Shown: positions 33,172-43,829, numbered from the stretch's first letter. The stretch: 64,000 nucleotides of DNA from Thermaerobacter marianensis (GCA_020724425.1 DYGY01000002.1:102662-166661), one strand, 5' to 3'. Notes: generated by a model not told the origin, from the sequence alone. Numbers and translations are program-made.

Positions 33172-36100
33172 ATGAAAAAGACATCCCCTTTGATAAGGAA
33201 CCTCAAATACTTTTCCAAAAGAGAGAAATACTCAGAAGGTCATAGCGAACTATCACCCTTTGATAGAGAGATGGAAAAAACATACCGTCGTCGCTGGCAA
33301 CATGACAAGGTTGTGAGATCTACCCATGGGGTAAATTGTACAGGTTCATGTAGTTGGAAGGTATATGTCAAAGACGGCCTTATTACCTGGGAAACACAAC
33401 AGGTAGATTATCCCTCAACAGGTCCTGATATGCCCGAATACGAACCAAGGGGTTGTCCTAGAGGTGCAAGCTTCTCCTGGTATATCTATAGTCCTTTAAG
33501 AGTTAAATATCCATATATCAGAGCCCCACTGCTCAGTCTCTGGAAAGAAGCTCTAAGACAGGAAAAAGACCCAGTACAGGCATACAAAAGCATTGTGGAA
33601 GACCCTAAAAAAACACAGGAATATAAACCATTCAGAGGCAAGGGTGGCTTTATAAGGGCTTCCTGGGATGACATAAATACACTTATAGCAGCCTCTTTGA
33701 TCTATACCATTCAAAAATATGGACCTGATAGAATAGTGGGTTTTTCCCCCATTCCTGCCATGTCTATGGTCAGTCATGCAGCAGGTTCACGCTTTCTCAC
33801 CCTAATTGGCGCGCCTATGCTCAGTTTCTATGACTGGTATGCTGATTTGCCACCTGCCTCACCACAGATCTGGGGTGACCAGACCGATGTACCCGAGAGT
33901 GCCGACTGGTTTAACAGCGGCTACCTATTAGTCTGGGGTAGCAATGTGCCGCAAACCAGAACCCCTGATGCCCATTTCCTGGTCGAAGCCAGATATCGGG
34001 GGACTAAAGTAGCAGCAGTTAGCCCAGACTATGCCGAATACGTCAAGTTTGCCGATACCTGGCTACCCGTTAATGTGGGAATGGATGCAGCCCTAGCCAT
34101 GGCCATGACCCATGTAATCCTAAAGGAATTCTATCTAGACAATGAGACCCCATACTTCCTAGACTATGTAAAAAAGTATACTGATCTACCCTTCCTAGTT
34201 ACTCTTAAACCTCAAGGGCAAGCATATGTAGCCGATCGCTTTCTTCTAGCAAGCGATTTGAACCTGCCCTTAGATAAAGGCGAATGGAAACCAGTATTGC
34301 TAAATCAAGATCTAACCCCTGCTATACCTAAAGGGAGCATCGGTCATCGCTATGATGGCAAAAAGAACTGGAACCTTCACCTAGAAGATGAAAACAACAA
34401 CAAGATTGAACCTTTGCTCTCAATCCTAGATCATCATGATGAACTAGTTGATCTATCTCTGCCATATTTCGGCATTGATGAGAGATCTGTAATTCAGCGT
34501 CAGATACCTGTAAAGAAAATAAATAAATATTATGTAACAACTGTCTATGATCTCCTCTTAGCCAACCTAGGCCTATCTAGAAGTCTTGGGGGAGACTATC
34601 CGGCTAACTATGATGATCCAAAACCATACACCCCTGCCTGGCAAGAGGCAATCACAGGAGTCAAAAAAGACTTAGTCATCAAAGTAGCTAGAGAATTTGC
34701 CGAAAACGCTAAAAGGACCAAAGGAAAATCAATGATCATCATGGGAGCTGGTATCAACCACTGGTATCATGGCGACTTGATCTATCGAGCCATACTTAAT
34801 CTAGTCCTTTTGACAGGCTCCCAGGGAGTCAATGGTGGTGGCTGGGCTCACTATGTGGGTCAGGAAAAAGTAAGGCCACTAGAAGGCTGGCAGACAGTCG
34901 CCATGGCCCGAGACTGGGGTGGACCACCAAGACTTCAAAATGGCACAAGCTACCTATACTTTGCTAGTGATCAATGGCGCTATGAACACTTACCAGTATC
35001 CGAACTAGTCTCCCCCCTCTATGAAAAACCAAGATACCAACACTATGCCGACTACAATGTTCTAGCTGCCAGATTAGGTTGGCTCCCAGCCTATCCCCAA
35101 TTCAACAAGAACACACTAGAACTATATGAAGAAGCACAGAAACAAGGGGCTAAAACAGACCAAGAAGTAGTTGAACATTTGGTATCTCAATTACAAAACC
35201 AACAACTAGACTTTGCCATGGCAGACCCAGATGACCCACAAAACTTTCCTAGAGTCATGTTTATCTGGCGTGCCAACCTTGTTCCTAGCTCAGGTAAAGG
35301 CCATGAATATATCCTAAAACACCTACTAGGGACAGACCATGGAGTACTCGCAGAAGAAGAAGGAAACGTCAAAACAGAAGAAATCAACTGGAGAGAAGAA
35401 ATTCCCCAAGGGAAACTAGACCTTTTAATCAACCTTGATTTTCGAATGACAGGTACAGCCCTGTACTCCGACATCATTCTTCCAGCTGCAACCTGGTATG
35501 AGAAATATGATATCAGCAGTACAGATATGCATCCCTTTATCCATCCCTTTAACCCAGCAATTGCTCCTCCCTGGGAAGCAAGGTCAGACTGGGATGCATT
35601 CAAAGAACTAGCTAAGACATTTTCCAAACTGGCAGAAACCAGTCTTCCGGGAACCAAAAAAGACATTGTAACCATACCACTCTTGCATGATTCACCAGGA
35701 GAGATTTCTCAACCATACGGGAAAATATCAGACTGGAAAAAAGAAAAAACTAAGCCAGTCCCCGGCCAAAACCTGCCGCAAATTCAAATAGTTAACCGGG
35801 AATATCCAAAAACCTATGCCAAAATGATTACCCTTGGTCCAACAATTAAACAGCAAATAGGGGCCAAGGGCCTGGCCTTTGCTGCAGAAGCAGAATATGA
35901 AAAACTAAGAGACCTCCTTGGCAACAGCAAAGAAATGCCTGAACACGTAAGTATATTTACCGATAGAGATGTGGCTGAAACCATCCTTACCCTATCAAGT
36001 ACAACCAATGGTTCCCTAGCCATTAAAGCCTGGAAGGCCCTTGAAGAAAAAACAGGCCAGGATCTTAGAAAACTTGCTATGGGTAGAGAAGAGGAACACC

Positions 36101-36828
36101 TGAGCCTGCATGATATAACCACTCAACCAAGAAAGGTAATATCCTCACCAATGTATAGTGGTTCAGAAACAGGTAATCGTCGGTATTCCCCCTTTACCAC
36201 CAATGTGGAGGGCCTAATACCCTGGCGTACCCTAACAGGCAGACAACACTTCTATTTAGACCATGAAATGCTCTTTGAATTCGGTGAACCACTAGCACTA
36301 TTTAAACCAACACTACCAAACCAACCATTCAATGAAAATGACACAATTCCCAAGAGTACCGGCAAAGAGCTAACCCTAAGATACCTAACACCACACTTCA
36401 AATGGTCATATCACAGCACTTATGGCGACACTCTACCCATGCTTACCCTGTTTCGTGGAGGTCCCCATGTCTGGCTTAATGACCAGGATGCAAAAGAAAT
36501 AGATATAGCCGATAATGACTGGATTGAAGTCTTTAACCGGTATGGTGCGGTCATTGCCAGAGCCGTAGTTAGCCATAGACTTCCAAGAGGGATTGTCTTT
36601 ATGTACCACTCCCAAGACAGAAACATCAACATACCAATCTCTAACCTAACTGGCAAAAGAGGTGGAAGCCATAATAGCCCGACCAAGGTATACCTTAAAC
36701 CTACCCATATGATTGGTGGCTATGCTCAACTAAGCTATGGCTTCAACTACTATGGACCCACCGGTAACCAAAGAGACCTAACAGTATTAGTTAGAAAAGC
36801 AACAGAGGTGAACTGGCATGAAAATTAG
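33172..36828 (+). CDS. narG: Respiratory nitrate reductase alpha subunit
   Basis: Mo-bisMGD catalytic subunit: nitrate to nitrite using electrons from NarH. FS0 cluster ligands H52-x3-C56-x3-C60-x34-C95 (HGVNCTGSC and EPRGCPRG) are all present. The Mo-ligand Asp region reads SFYDWYADLPPASPQ, as in E. coli NarG, followed by DQTDVPESADWF. 1218 residues, full length. No twin-arginine leader, so a cytoplasm-facing enzyme as in E. coli. The ATG at 33172 has AAAGGAGCAATTAA; the track start at 33118 is too early. Overlaps narH by 11 bases. Confidence 0.97.
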   Translation: MKKTSPLIRNLKYFSKREKYSEGHSELSPFDREMEKTYRRRWQHDKVVRSTHGVNCTGSCSWKVYVKDGLITWETQQVDYPSTGPDMPEYEPRGCPRGASFSWYIYSPLRVKYPYIRAPLLSLWKEALRQEKDPVQAYKSIVEDPKKTQEYKPFRGKGGFIRASWDDINTLIAASLIYTIQKYGPDRIVGFSPIPAMSMVSHAAGSRFLTLIGAPMLSFYDWYADLPPASPQIWGDQTDVPESADWFNSGYLLVWGSNVPQTRTPDAHFLVEARYRGTKVAAVSPDYAEYVKFADTWLPVNVGMDAALAMAMTHVILKEFYLDNETPYFLDYVKKYTDLPFLVTLKPQGQAYVADRFLLASDLNLPLDKGEWKPVLLNQDLTPAIPKGSIGHRYDGKKNWNLHLEDENNNKIEPLLSILDHHDELVDLSLPYFGIDERSVIQRQIPVKKINKYYVTTVYDLLLANLGLSRSLGGDYPANYDDPKPYTPAWQEAITGVKKDLVIKVAREFAENAKRTKGKSMIIMGAGINHWYHGDLIYRAILNLVLLTGSQGVNGGGWAHYVGQEKVRPLEGWQTVAMARDWGGPPRLQNGTSYLYFASDQWRYEHLPVSELVSPLYEKPRYQHYADYNVLAARLGWLPAYPQFNKNTLELYEEAQKQGAKTDQEVVEHLVSQLQNQQLDFAMADPDDPQNFPRVMFIWRANLVPSSGKGHEYILKHLLGTDHGVLAEEEGNVKTEEINWREEIPQGKLDLLINLDFRMTGTALYSDIILPAATWYEKYDISSTDMHPFIHPFNPAIAPPWEARSDWDAFKELAKTFSKLAETSLPGTKKDIVTIPLLHDSPGEISQPYGKISDWKKEKTKPVPGQNLPQIQIVNREYPKTYAKMITLGPTIKQQIGAKGLAFAAEAEYEKLRDLLGNSKEMPEHVSIFTDRDVAETILTLSSTTNGSLAIKAWKALEEKTGQDLRKLAMGREEEHLSLHDITTQPRKVISSPMYSGSETGNRRYSPFTTNVEGLIPWRTLTGRQHFYLDHEMLFEFGEPLALFKPTLPNQPFNENDTIPKSTGKELTLRYLTPHFKWSYHSTYGDTLPMLTLFRGGPHVWLNDQDAKEIDIADNDWIEVFNRYGAVIARAVVSHRLPRGIVFMYHSQDRNINIPISNLTGKRGGSHNSPTKVYLKPTHMIGGYAQLSYGFNYYGPTGNQRDLTVLVRKATEVNWHEN

Positions 36829-38293
36829 AGCCCAAATGGCAATGGTAATGAGCATGGACAAGTGTATCGGCTGCCACACCTGTAGCGTAACCTGCAAAAA
36901 CACCTGGACCAACAGACCAGGTGCAGAATACATGTGGTGGAACAACGTTGAAACCAAACCAGGTATAGGCTATCCAAAGGAATGGGAAAACCAAGAGACC
37001 CATAAAGGCGGCTGGATTCTTAAAAACAACAAACTAGAGCTTAAAGCAGGAGGTAGACTAACAAAACTGCTACAGATCTTCTACAACCCAGACCTAACAC
37101 CCATAGATGAATTCTATGAGCCCTGGACATACAACTATGAGAACCTAATCAACAGGAAACTAGGTAAATATCAACCTGTAGCCACACCCCATTCCCAACT
37201 AACCGGCGAAAGAATCGAACTGAAATGGGGTCCTAACTGGGAGGATGATCTAGCTGGTGTTCACATCACCGGAAAAAGAGATCCCAACCTTGAAGAAGCA
37301 ATCAAACTGGCCTATGAACAGGTCTTCATGTTCTATCTTCCAAGAATCTGTGAACACTGCCTAAACCCCTCCTGTCTGGCATCCTGCCCTTCAGGAGCCA
37401 TCTACAAAAGAGAAGAAGACGGCATCGTCCTAGTCGATCAAGACATGTGTAGAAGCTGGCGCTTTTGCATGACCGGCTGCCCCTACAAAAAAGTATACTT
37501 TAACTGGAAAACCCATAAAGCAGAAAAGTGTACCTTCTGCTATCCAAGAATAGAGGTGGGTCTACCCACCATCTGTTCAGAAACCTGTGTGGGCCGAATC
37601 CGCTACATTGGCATTATCCTATATGATGCCAATCAGGTTGCAAAAACTGCTTCAACTGAGGACCCCTATCAGGATCACCTAAGTCTGTTCCTAAATCCCC
37701 ATGATCCCAAAGTCATTGAACAGGCACGACATGATGGTATTACCCAGGATTGGCTAGAAGCAGCACAAAGATCACCAGTATACAAGCTAGCAGTAGACTA
37801 CCAATTAGCCTTTCCACTCCATCCTGAATACAGAACACTACCAATGGTATGGTACATACCACCACTTAGCCCGATGATCAATGCCGTATCTCAGGAAAAC
37901 CTTTTAGATACGGTAGAAGAAATGCGCATTCCTCTAAAATACTTAGCAAACCTCCTCACAGGAGGCAAAACAGAACCAGTCAAACAGGCCCTTAAGAAGA
38001 TGATTGCCCTGCGTAGCTACATGCAGAAACAATACTATGACCAGGGTGAAGATCTCCTAGAATCCCTTGGTCTTAAACCAGAAGAAGCTAAAGATCTCTA
38101 CAATCTTCTGGCCATAGCCAAATACTCTGATCGCTATGTCATTCCCACAAACCACAGAGAACACAGTGTAGACTTACATGCAGCCCAAGGTACAGTAGGG
38201 TTGGAATTCCAAGAAGCCTGCCTCACCTGTGGCCTAGAAACCTATGAAGAGCAGAACCTTATTAGAAAAACGGAGGTGCAACATGGACGCTAA
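36818..38293 (+). CDS. narH: Respiratory nitrate reductase beta subunit
   Basis: Electron-transfer subunit with four Fe-S clusters. Cysteine groups: MDKCIGCHTCSVTCKNTW, CEHCLNPSCLASCPSGA, and CRSWRFCMTGCPYKKVYFNW, where Trp replaces one Cys to make the [3Fe-4S] site as in NarH; then EKCTFCYPRIEVGLPTICSETC. 491 residues, usual. CAGAGGTGAACTGGC precedes the ATG inside narG. Clear NarH rather than DmsB/NrfC because of the long C-terminal part with YIPPLSPM. Confidence 0.97.
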   Translation: MKIRAQMAMVMSMDKCIGCHTCSVTCKNTWTNRPGAEYMWWNNVETKPGIGYPKEWENQETHKGGWILKNNKLELKAGGRLTKLLQIFYNPDLTPIDEFYEPWTYNYENLINRKLGKYQPVATPHSQLTGERIELKWGPNWEDDLAGVHITGKRDPNLEEAIKLAYEQVFMFYLPRICEHCLNPSCLASCPSGAIYKREEDGIVLVDQDMCRSWRFCMTGCPYKKVYFNWKTHKAEKCTFCYPRIEVGLPTICSETCVGRIRYIGIILYDANQVAKTASTEDPYQDHLSLFLNPHDPKVIEQARHDGITQDWLEAAQRSPVYKLAVDYQLAFPLHPEYRTLPMVWYIPPLSPMINAVSQENLLDTVEEMRIPLKYLANLLTGGKTEPVKQALKKMIALRSYMQKQYYDQGEDLLESLGLKPEEAKDLYNLLAIAKYSDRYVIPTNHREHSVDLHAAQGTVGLEFQEACLTCGLETYEEQNLIRKTEVQHGR

Positions 38294-38762
38294 AACCACA
38301 TATCAAGTAACTGCTCAGTTGCTAGACTATCCAGATAACTGGATTAATCAAGACATACAAACCAGTGATTCAAGAATCTTAAGCTTCTTAACCTATGCCA
38401 AAAACACCCCCATAGAAGAACTATGTCAGCTATATGTTAACACCTTCGACTTTAGCAAAGATACAACCCTGTATCTCACATACTACCGCTATCAAGAACA
38501 GAAAGAACGGGGAGAGGCTTTAGTAAAGATCAAAGAACAGTATACCAATGCCGGTCTAGATCTTAATAAGGAACTGCCAGACTACCTGCCAGTCATGCTG
38601 GAATTTGCTAGCATCAATCCAGCCGGAGAAACCCTATTAGAGCAATATCTGCTAGCCCTCCTAACTCTTAAAAAGAACCTTTGCAAAAACCCATACAATT
38701 TCCTTATTGAAACAATACTAAGGCAGATTGAAACTCCAAAAGCGGTAGGTGATATACAGTGA
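38283..38762 (+). CDS. narJ: Nitrate reductase assembly chaperone
   Basis: TorD-family chaperone that binds apo-NarG for cofactor insertion. 159 residues: AQLLDYPDNW, TFDFSKDTTLYLTYYRYQEQKERG (the NarJ FD...TLYLTYYR motif) and LPDYLPVMLEFAS. The track begins at 38244 inside narH; GGAGGTGCAAC sits six bases before the ATG at 38283. Overlaps narI by four bases. Confidence 0.95.
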   Translation: MDAKTTYQVTAQLLDYPDNWINQDIQTSDSRILSFLTYAKNTPIEELCQLYVNTFDFSKDTTLYLTYYRYQEQKERGEALVKIKEQYTNAGLDLNKELPDYLPVMLEFASINPAGETLLEQYLLALLTLKKNLCKNPYNFLIETILRQIETPKAVGDIQ

Positions 38763-39439
38763 GCCAGTTTCTCTGGGTTGTCTTTCCCTATCTAATGCTA
38801 ACTACCTTTGTTGTCGGACATCTGTACAGATATCATACCGACCAGTATACCTGGTCAGCAAAATCTAGTGAAATCCTTGAAAAAAGGATCCTAAAATGGG
38901 GTAGCTTGCTCTTCCACTACGGCATCATCTTTACCTTCTTTGGTCATGTAACCGGCCTTTTTATCCCCAAAGAAGTCTTTGATGCCCTAGGTATAGACCC
39001 CCATCTCTACCATATCTTTGCCGTAACCATGGGTACCTTAGTGGGTATTCCAACACTAGTTGGTCTGCTAATCCTTGTCTACAGAAGAATGACAACACCA
39101 AGATTAATCCTGCATACCTCAAACTTTGATCTCTTTGTCCTGCTGCTCCTTTTAGCAGTTGTACTTGAAGGTATGTATATAACAGTAATCCACTCGGGCT
39201 TCCTTGAAGCCTATGACTACAGAGAAACAATCAACCCTTGGGTTAGGGGCCTCCTAACACTAAAACCCGATGCCAACCTGATGGTCAATGTACCTTTCAG
39301 TTTTCAGCTTCATGCCCTAACTGTTCTGCTGCTTATGGGTCTATGGCCCTTCAGCAGACTGGTACACTTCTGGAGCCTACCCTTAATCTATCTAACCAGA
39401 AGCTACCTCATCTATCGCAAAGCGGGACAGAAGAACTAA
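38759..39439 (+). CDS. narI: Respiratory nitrate reductase gamma subunit (cytochrome b)
   Basis: Diheme membrane subunit that oxidises quinol and passes electrons to NarH. Five hydrophobic segments. Heme ligands are placed as in E. coli NarI: two His ten residues apart in FHYGIIFTFFGHVTG, and two His eighteen apart in LHALTVLLLMG...RLVHFW. 226 residues; GTG start overlapping narJ. Last gene of narGHJI; a hairpin terminator follows. No narK transporter or narX is in the operon. Confidence 0.95.
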   Translation: MSQFLWVVFPYLMLTTFVVGHLYRYHTDQYTWSAKSSEILEKRILKWGSLLFHYGIIFTFFGHVTGLFIPKEVFDALGIDPHLYHIFAVTMGTLVGIPTLVGLLILVYRRMTTPRLILHTSNFDLFVLLLLLAVVLEGMYITVIHSGFLEAYDYRETINPWVRGLLTLKPDANLMVNVPFSFQLHALTVLLLMGLWPFSRLVHFWSLPLIYLTRSYLIYRKAGQKN

Positions 39440-39442
39440 AGA

Positions 39443-39465
39443 AAGCCCCTGGAATCCCAGGGGCC
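39443..39465. terminator. Bidirectional terminator between narI and the PlsY-fusion gene
   Basis: GCCCCTGG-AATC-CCAGGGGC with A-rich and T-rich flanks on both sides, lying between two convergent genes a few bases from each stop. It can end both transcripts. Confidence 0.85.
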
Positions 39466-39470
39466 TATTT

Positions 39471-41162
39471 CTATAACTCAGTACCATCAACAACCTCAAA
39501 ACCCAGTTTCTCTGCTTCTGATACTAGGAAATTTATGCTCTCAGTCCTAGTCCTATCACCCAGACTCTTATGCTCATAAGCTCCGGTAAGAGCTAGAACC
39601 ATAGTTTCAGCCAGACAAGCTGGCACCTGATTCTCACCAAAATGAACATCAAGATTCCCCTTAAACCCTCCTGGAGGTCTAACAACTCCCCCGGGAATAA
39701 CTTTAACATCAGGCACATCAGCAACCTCAGGACTCACATCCGGTGGCCTACCTATATCAAATACAATGGCACCAGGCTTCACATGCTCAGGAAAGATAAC
39801 AGCTTCCGGTGAAGAAGTAGCGGTAAAGATGATATCTGCCTCCGGCAAAAGATCATACTTAGTATCAGCAACAACCTCTGTATCAGAAAACCGTTTGGCA
39901 ACAACCTTTCGAGATCTCTCTAATCTCTCCGCATTCCTGCCAATCATGATTAGCTTCCCAACTCGATCACCAATGCTGCGAGCAATTCCTAGACCAACAA
40001 CACCATTAGCACCAACAATAGCGGCAGTTATCTCTGATTTGTCCTTGCCCTCAAGAGCAGCTAAAGCTCTTTCAATACCAATCTTAACAGTCCCTGCAGT
40101 ATAACCCCCACCATTGGTGACCGGTATATCAATACCCTCCTGAACATCCATACCCTTGTTACCAACAACTGACCAGAATGCTCCCAAACCAATATCTCTT
40201 GCTCCCAAATCCCTTGCCAACCTTGCTGCCTGTTTAGCTCTTTTTAACGCTAAATCTGGTTCAGACACAATTTGTTCCGCAAAAAGAGGAGCACCAAGAA
40301 TATATACCCTTAACCGTTTTCCATCTTTGCTCTCAATCCCCACATACTCATCTAGCTTCATGGGTCTCATAAACCTGCCAAGATAGCGTACCATACGCTC
40401 ATTTAAGAGCCCCGCTCTATACATACTCTCCAACCAGCCAAACCTTGGTGGTTGCCAGAAATCATCCACAGTCATCGGGTGAACCAGAAAAGCACAAGCA
40501 ATCTCACCTTCACCACTAGGTAAAGGTCTCTCCTGCCCCAACCTCACCTCAATACCATCTAAAACTCTCCCCAGATTCTCCTTATGCCTCCAGAGAATCA
40601 ACAGAAAAACTAAACCTAAAACAAGAGCCACATCATACTTACCCAAGAAAACATAAACAACAGGAACTACTAAAGCTCCAGTCACATTGGCTAAAGAGGG
40701 ATAACCCCATTGATCAGACCATAACCTCGGTAGACTAACCACAATTGCCCAAGTCAGCATACCCGCAACAACAGGTATAAAGGAGCCTCCTCCAAGACCC
40801 AAACCAAAAACAGCACCAAACAAAACTGTTACACCACGGCCCCTAGAGGGTTCCTTCTCCGGACTCAACCATCTCAAGAAAGGAGAATATAGATGACCAG
40901 CTACAACACCCATTACACCAAAAACCGCTGCTTCCGGCCAAAATAGTCCCACAACAACCGGTATAAAAGCTCCCTTTAAAAAATCAACAGCAAGAAAAAG
41001 GATTGTACGCAATACACCAACCTCTTTAATAGATGCACCAAACCCCACATTATAACCATGACTTCTCCGGGTCTTAACCCCTGTCCACTTACCTAACCAG
41101 TATCCCACTGGTATGGTACCAACAAGGAAACCACCAGCCAAAGCTAATATCCCCTGAATCAC
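39471..41162 (-). CDS. Fusion: PlsY-like acyltransferase domain + acyl-ACP-reductase-like Rossmann domain
   Basis: 563 residues in two parts. Residues ~1-215 are a polytopic PlsY-like domain: opening GGFLVGTIPVGYWLGKW, degenerate motif 1 (SHGYNVGFGAS), motif 2 AGHLYSPFLRWL...GRGVTVLFGA and motif 3 WRHKENLGRVL. Residues ~222-563 are cytosolic and resemble cyanobacterial long-chain acyl-ACP reductase: AFLVHPMTVDDFW, GLGAFWSVVGNKG, PVTNGGGYTAG, nucleotide loop VGANGVVGLGIARSIG, GGVVRPP and ACLAETMVLALTG. I see no Cys at the position after GGVV where AAR has its nucleophile, so reductase activity is uncertain. GTG start with AGGGGGAAAGGCTT. Possible role in acyl-phosphate/acyl-ACP channeling or ether-lipid/aldehyde formation; inferred. 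Confidence 0.75.
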   Translation of the reverse strand: MIQGILALAGGFLVGTIPVGYWLGKWTGVKTRRSHGYNVGFGASIKEVGVLRTILFLAVDFLKGAFIPVVVGLFWPEAAVFGVMGVVAGHLYSPFLRWLSPEKEPSRGRGVTVLFGAVFGLGLGGGSFIPVVAGMLTWAIVVSLPRLWSDQWGYPSLANVTGALVVPVVYVFLGKYDVALVLGLVFLLILWRHKENLGRVLDGIEVRLGQERPLPSGEGEIACAFLVHPMTVDDFWQPPRFGWLESMYRAGLLNERMVRYLGRFMRPMKLDEYVGIESKDGKRLRVYILGAPLFAEQIVSEPDLALKRAKQAARLARDLGARDIGLGAFWSVVGNKGMDVQEGIDIPVTNGGGYTAGTVKIGIERALAALEGKDKSEITAAIVGANGVVGLGIARSIGDRVGKLIMIGRNAERLERSRKVVAKRFSDTEVVADTKYDLLPEADIIFTATSSPEAVIFPEHVKPGAIVFDIGRPPDVSPEVADVPDVKVIPGGVVRPPGGFKGNLDVHFGENQVPACLAETMVLALTGAYEHKSLGDRTRTESINFLVSEAEKLGFEVVDGTEL

Positions 41163-41222
41163 AAGCCTTTCCCCCTAACAGAATACATCTGTTCTCAGTT
41201 TAGCAGATGAAAAGGCCAGTGT

Positions 41223-41432
41223 CTAACCAAAAGATACCCTGTACCCTGCTTCCTCAATACCCCTTATAACATCCTCTGTACTTAAATGTTCCTCATCATA
41301 CTCAACAGCTACCTCTTTAGACTTAACATCAACTACCACATCCCTAACTCCAGTTAAGCTATGCAAACTCTCATTAATAGCCATAACACAGTGCTGACAG
41401 GAAATATCTAATACCTTGAATACCTCTCTCAC
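41223..41432 (-). CDS. copZ: Copper chaperone CopZ-like (HMA domain)
   Basis: Single ~69-residue heavy-metal-associated domain, ferredoxin-like fold, metal site DISCQHCV (CxxC) in the first loop, then GVRDVVVDVKSKEVAVEYD. Delivers Cu(I) to CopA. The ATG at 41438 abuts AGGAGGG; the GTG at 41432, six bases beyond, is the likelier start. It comes 5-11 bases after copA on the same strand and belongs to the csoR-copA-copZ unit. Confidence 0.9.
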   Translation of the reverse strand: MREVFKVLDISCQHCVMAINESLHSLTGVRDVVVDVKSKEVAVEYDEEHLSTEDVIRGIEEAGYRVSFG

Positions 41433-41443
41433 ATACATCCCTC

Positions 41444-43795
41444 CTACTTGTATGGATTAAAACGCTTAAGTAACGAAGCATTGCTCACAACCGAAACAGA
41501 ACTTAAGGCCATTGCCCCACCAGCAATAATTGGAGTCAAAAGACCAAAAGCAGCCAAAGGAATACCTAAAGAATTGTAGATAAAAGCCCAAAAAAGATTC
41601 TGCTTAATCTTTTTCATGGTGGCCCTGCTTAACTTAATACTAGCAGGTACACCCCCCAAATCCCCACTCATTAAAGTTACATCACCAGCTTCAATGGCTA
41701 TATCAGTACCAGTACCGATAGCTATACCCAAATCAGCAACAACTAAAGCAGGAGCATCATTAATCCCATCACCAACCATAGCAACAATTCTGCCTTCATC
41801 CTTAAGCTTCCCTATTTCCCTTGCTTTTTCTTCAGGCAGTACTTCAGCTAATACCCTTTTAATCCCAACCTGTTTAGCAATACTATTAGCTGTGCCATAA
41901 TTATCCCCACTTAGCATCACTACCTCTAAACCCAAACTCTCTAGCTCCTTGATAGCTCTAAAAGAAGTATCCTTAACAGTATCAGCTACCGCTAAAACTC
42001 CCTCAATATTTCCATCAATACTGCAGACAACCACAGTCTTCCCCTCTGTTTCCATACTAATAATCAAGTCATCCCTAGACTCTGGTCTACCAACATAAAC
42101 CTCGTGATTTCCAATTACAGCCCTAACACCCTTGCCAGGGATAGCCTGAAAATCTCTTACACTATCAAGCTCTAGTCCCTTTTGACTTGCCTTATCTAAA
42201 AAAGCCCTGGCAAGCGGATGTTCTGAATTCTTCTCCACACTAGCTACAGTTCTTAAGAGTTCATCTAGAGATAACTTGCCAATGGGAATAATATCTGTTA
42301 CCTCAGGTCTTCCTGTAGTGATTGTACCTGTCTTATCTAAAACTACAGTATCCACCTGACTAGCTCTCTCCAAATACTCCCCACCCTTAAAGAGAATACC
42401 ATTCTCAGCTCCCAAACCAGTACCAACCATAATGGCTGTAGGGGTAGCAAGCCCTAGGGCACAAGGACAGGCAATAACAAGGACAGTAACCATGGTTAAA
42501 AGAGCGATAGTCAAACTACTAGTCCAATAATACCAGCCTAGGAAAGTGACTAAAGCAATCACAAGAACAGCTGGAACAAAGTATGAACTCACAAGATCAG
42601 CCATCCTCTGAATTGGTGCCTTTGACCCCTGAGCATCCTCCACAACCTTGATAATCTGAGCTAACGCCGTCTCCTTACCCACCTTTTTAGCTTCAAAAGT
42701 AATAGTGCCGTGAAGATTAATCGTGGCTCCAATCACCTCATCACCCACATGCTTTTCAACCGGCATACTCTCACCAGTAAGCATGGATTCATCCACGGTT
42801 GAATAGCCCTCTTTAACCACACCATCAACAGGCATCTTCTCTCCGGGTTTAACTAAAACAAGATCTCCCACCCTAACTGCCTCAACCGGAATATCATACT
42901 CCTGACCATCCCTTAAGACTGTAGCCGTCTTAGCTTTAAGACCCATAAGCTTCTTAATAGCTTCAGAAGTCCTTCCCTTTGCCAAAGCCTCAAGATACTT
43001 ACCAAGAATAATTAAGGTTATCAATATGGCACTAGTTTCAAAATACAGATACTCAACATCTAGGACATCACCAAAAAGCATTACAGCAACACTATAGAAA
43101 TACGCAGCCGAAGTACCTAAAACAACCAATGTGGACATATTGGTATTCCGATCCAAAAGATTCAAATAGGCATCCCTATAGAACTGACCACCCGCCCAAA
43201 ACTGAACAGGAGTAGCTAAAGCAAACTGAACCCAGGGATTCATCACAAAATGAGTCAAACTATTGCTAATCCCAAAAACATCCCCAATCATCACCAACAA
43301 CAAAGGCGTAGAAAGAATGGCAGAAACTAAAAACCTCCTACCCTGAAGCCGAATCTCCCTTTCCCGAGATTCGCCCTCAGAATCTTCCTTGGCATAAGCC
43401 TTATACCCTATACCCTCTACTTCAGCAACCATATCCTCGATAGCCACACTACCTATGACATACCTGACAAAGGCCTTCTCGGTAGCAAGATTAACAGAAA
43501 CATCTAACACCCCAGATAAGTCCTTAAGTTTCTTTTCAATCCTGTTTACACAAGCAGCACAGGTCATACCCTGAATCTCTAAAGAAACCTCACCTACAGG
43601 TACAGAATATCCCGCTTTCTCCACAACCTGAACAATCTCCACTAAAGAAACTAAGTTGGGATCATAAGTAATGCTTGCCTTTTCTGTAGCCAGATTAACT
43701 CCAGCACTTACCCCTGATAAACCATTTAAATTCTTCTCAACCCTACTAGCACAAGCAGCACAAGTCATACCTAAGATAGAGAAATCAGCTCTCAT
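41444..43795 (-). CDS. copA: Copper-exporting P1B-type ATPase
   Basis: Pumps Cu(I) out of the cytoplasm. Two N-terminal HMA domains ([12 protein letters not shown] near residue 9 and [12 protein letters not shown] near 77), TGESMPVEK actuator loop, CPC membrane site in [13 protein letters not shown], phosphorylation site DKTGTITTG and hinge [10 protein letters not shown]. Eight hydrophobic segments, 783 residues. The HMA pair, CPC and linked CsoR indicate copper rather than Zn/Cd. Upstream lies a CsoR-type operator. GAGGTGATTTT precedes the ATG. Confidence 0.96.
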   Translation of the reverse strand: MRADFSILGMTCAACASRVEKNLNGLSGVSAGVNLATEKASITYDPNLVSLVEIVQVVEKAGYSVPVGEVSLEIQGMTCAACVNRIEKKLKDLSGVLDVSVNLATEKAFVRYVIGSVAIEDMVAEVEGIGYKAYAKEDSEGESREREIRLQGRRFLVSAILSTPLLLVMIGDVFGISNSLTHFVMNPWVQFALATPVQFWAGGQFYRDAYLNLLDRNTNMSTLVVLGTSAAYFYSVAVMLFGDVLDVEYLYFETSAILITLIILGKYLEALAKGRTSEAIKKLMGLKAKTATVLRDGQEYDIPVEAVRVGDLVLVKPGEKMPVDGVVKEGYSTVDESMLTGESMPVEKHVGDEVIGATINLHGTITFEAKKVGKETALAQIIKVVEDAQGSKAPIQRMADLVSSYFVPAVLVIALVTFLGWYYWTSSLTIALLTMVTVLVIACPCALGLATPTAIMVGTGLGAENGILFKGGEYLERASQVDTVVLDKTGTITTGRPEVTDIIPIGKLSLDELLRTVASVEKNSEHPLARAFLDKASQKGLELDSVRDFQAIPGKGVRAVIGNHEVYVGRPESRDDLIISMETEGKTVVVCSIDGNIEGVLAVADTVKDTSFRAIKELESLGLEVVMLSGDNYGTANSIAKQVGIKRVLAEVLPEEKAREIGKLKDEGRIVAMVGDGINDAPALVVADLGIAIGTGTDIAIEAGDVTLMSGDLGGVPASIKLSRATMKKIKQNLFWAFIYNSLGIPLAAFGLLTPIIAGGAMALSSVSVVSNASLLKRFNPYK

Positions 43796-43808
43796 AAAAT
43801 CACCTCAT

Positions 43809-43829
43809 ATACTATACGGGGGTATTAAT
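43809..43829 (-). promoter_or_regulatory. Candidate CsoR operator before copA
   Basis: Minus strand ATTAATACCCCCGTATAGTAT: a G/C-tract flanked by ATAC/GTAT half sites, the pattern bound by CsoR-family tetramers. It overlaps the csoR stop codon and lies 14 bases before copA. Confidence 0.55.

Noticed and set aside
35187-35675. 162-codon minus ORF within narG
   Set aside because: Antisense shadow of a conserved catalytic subunit.
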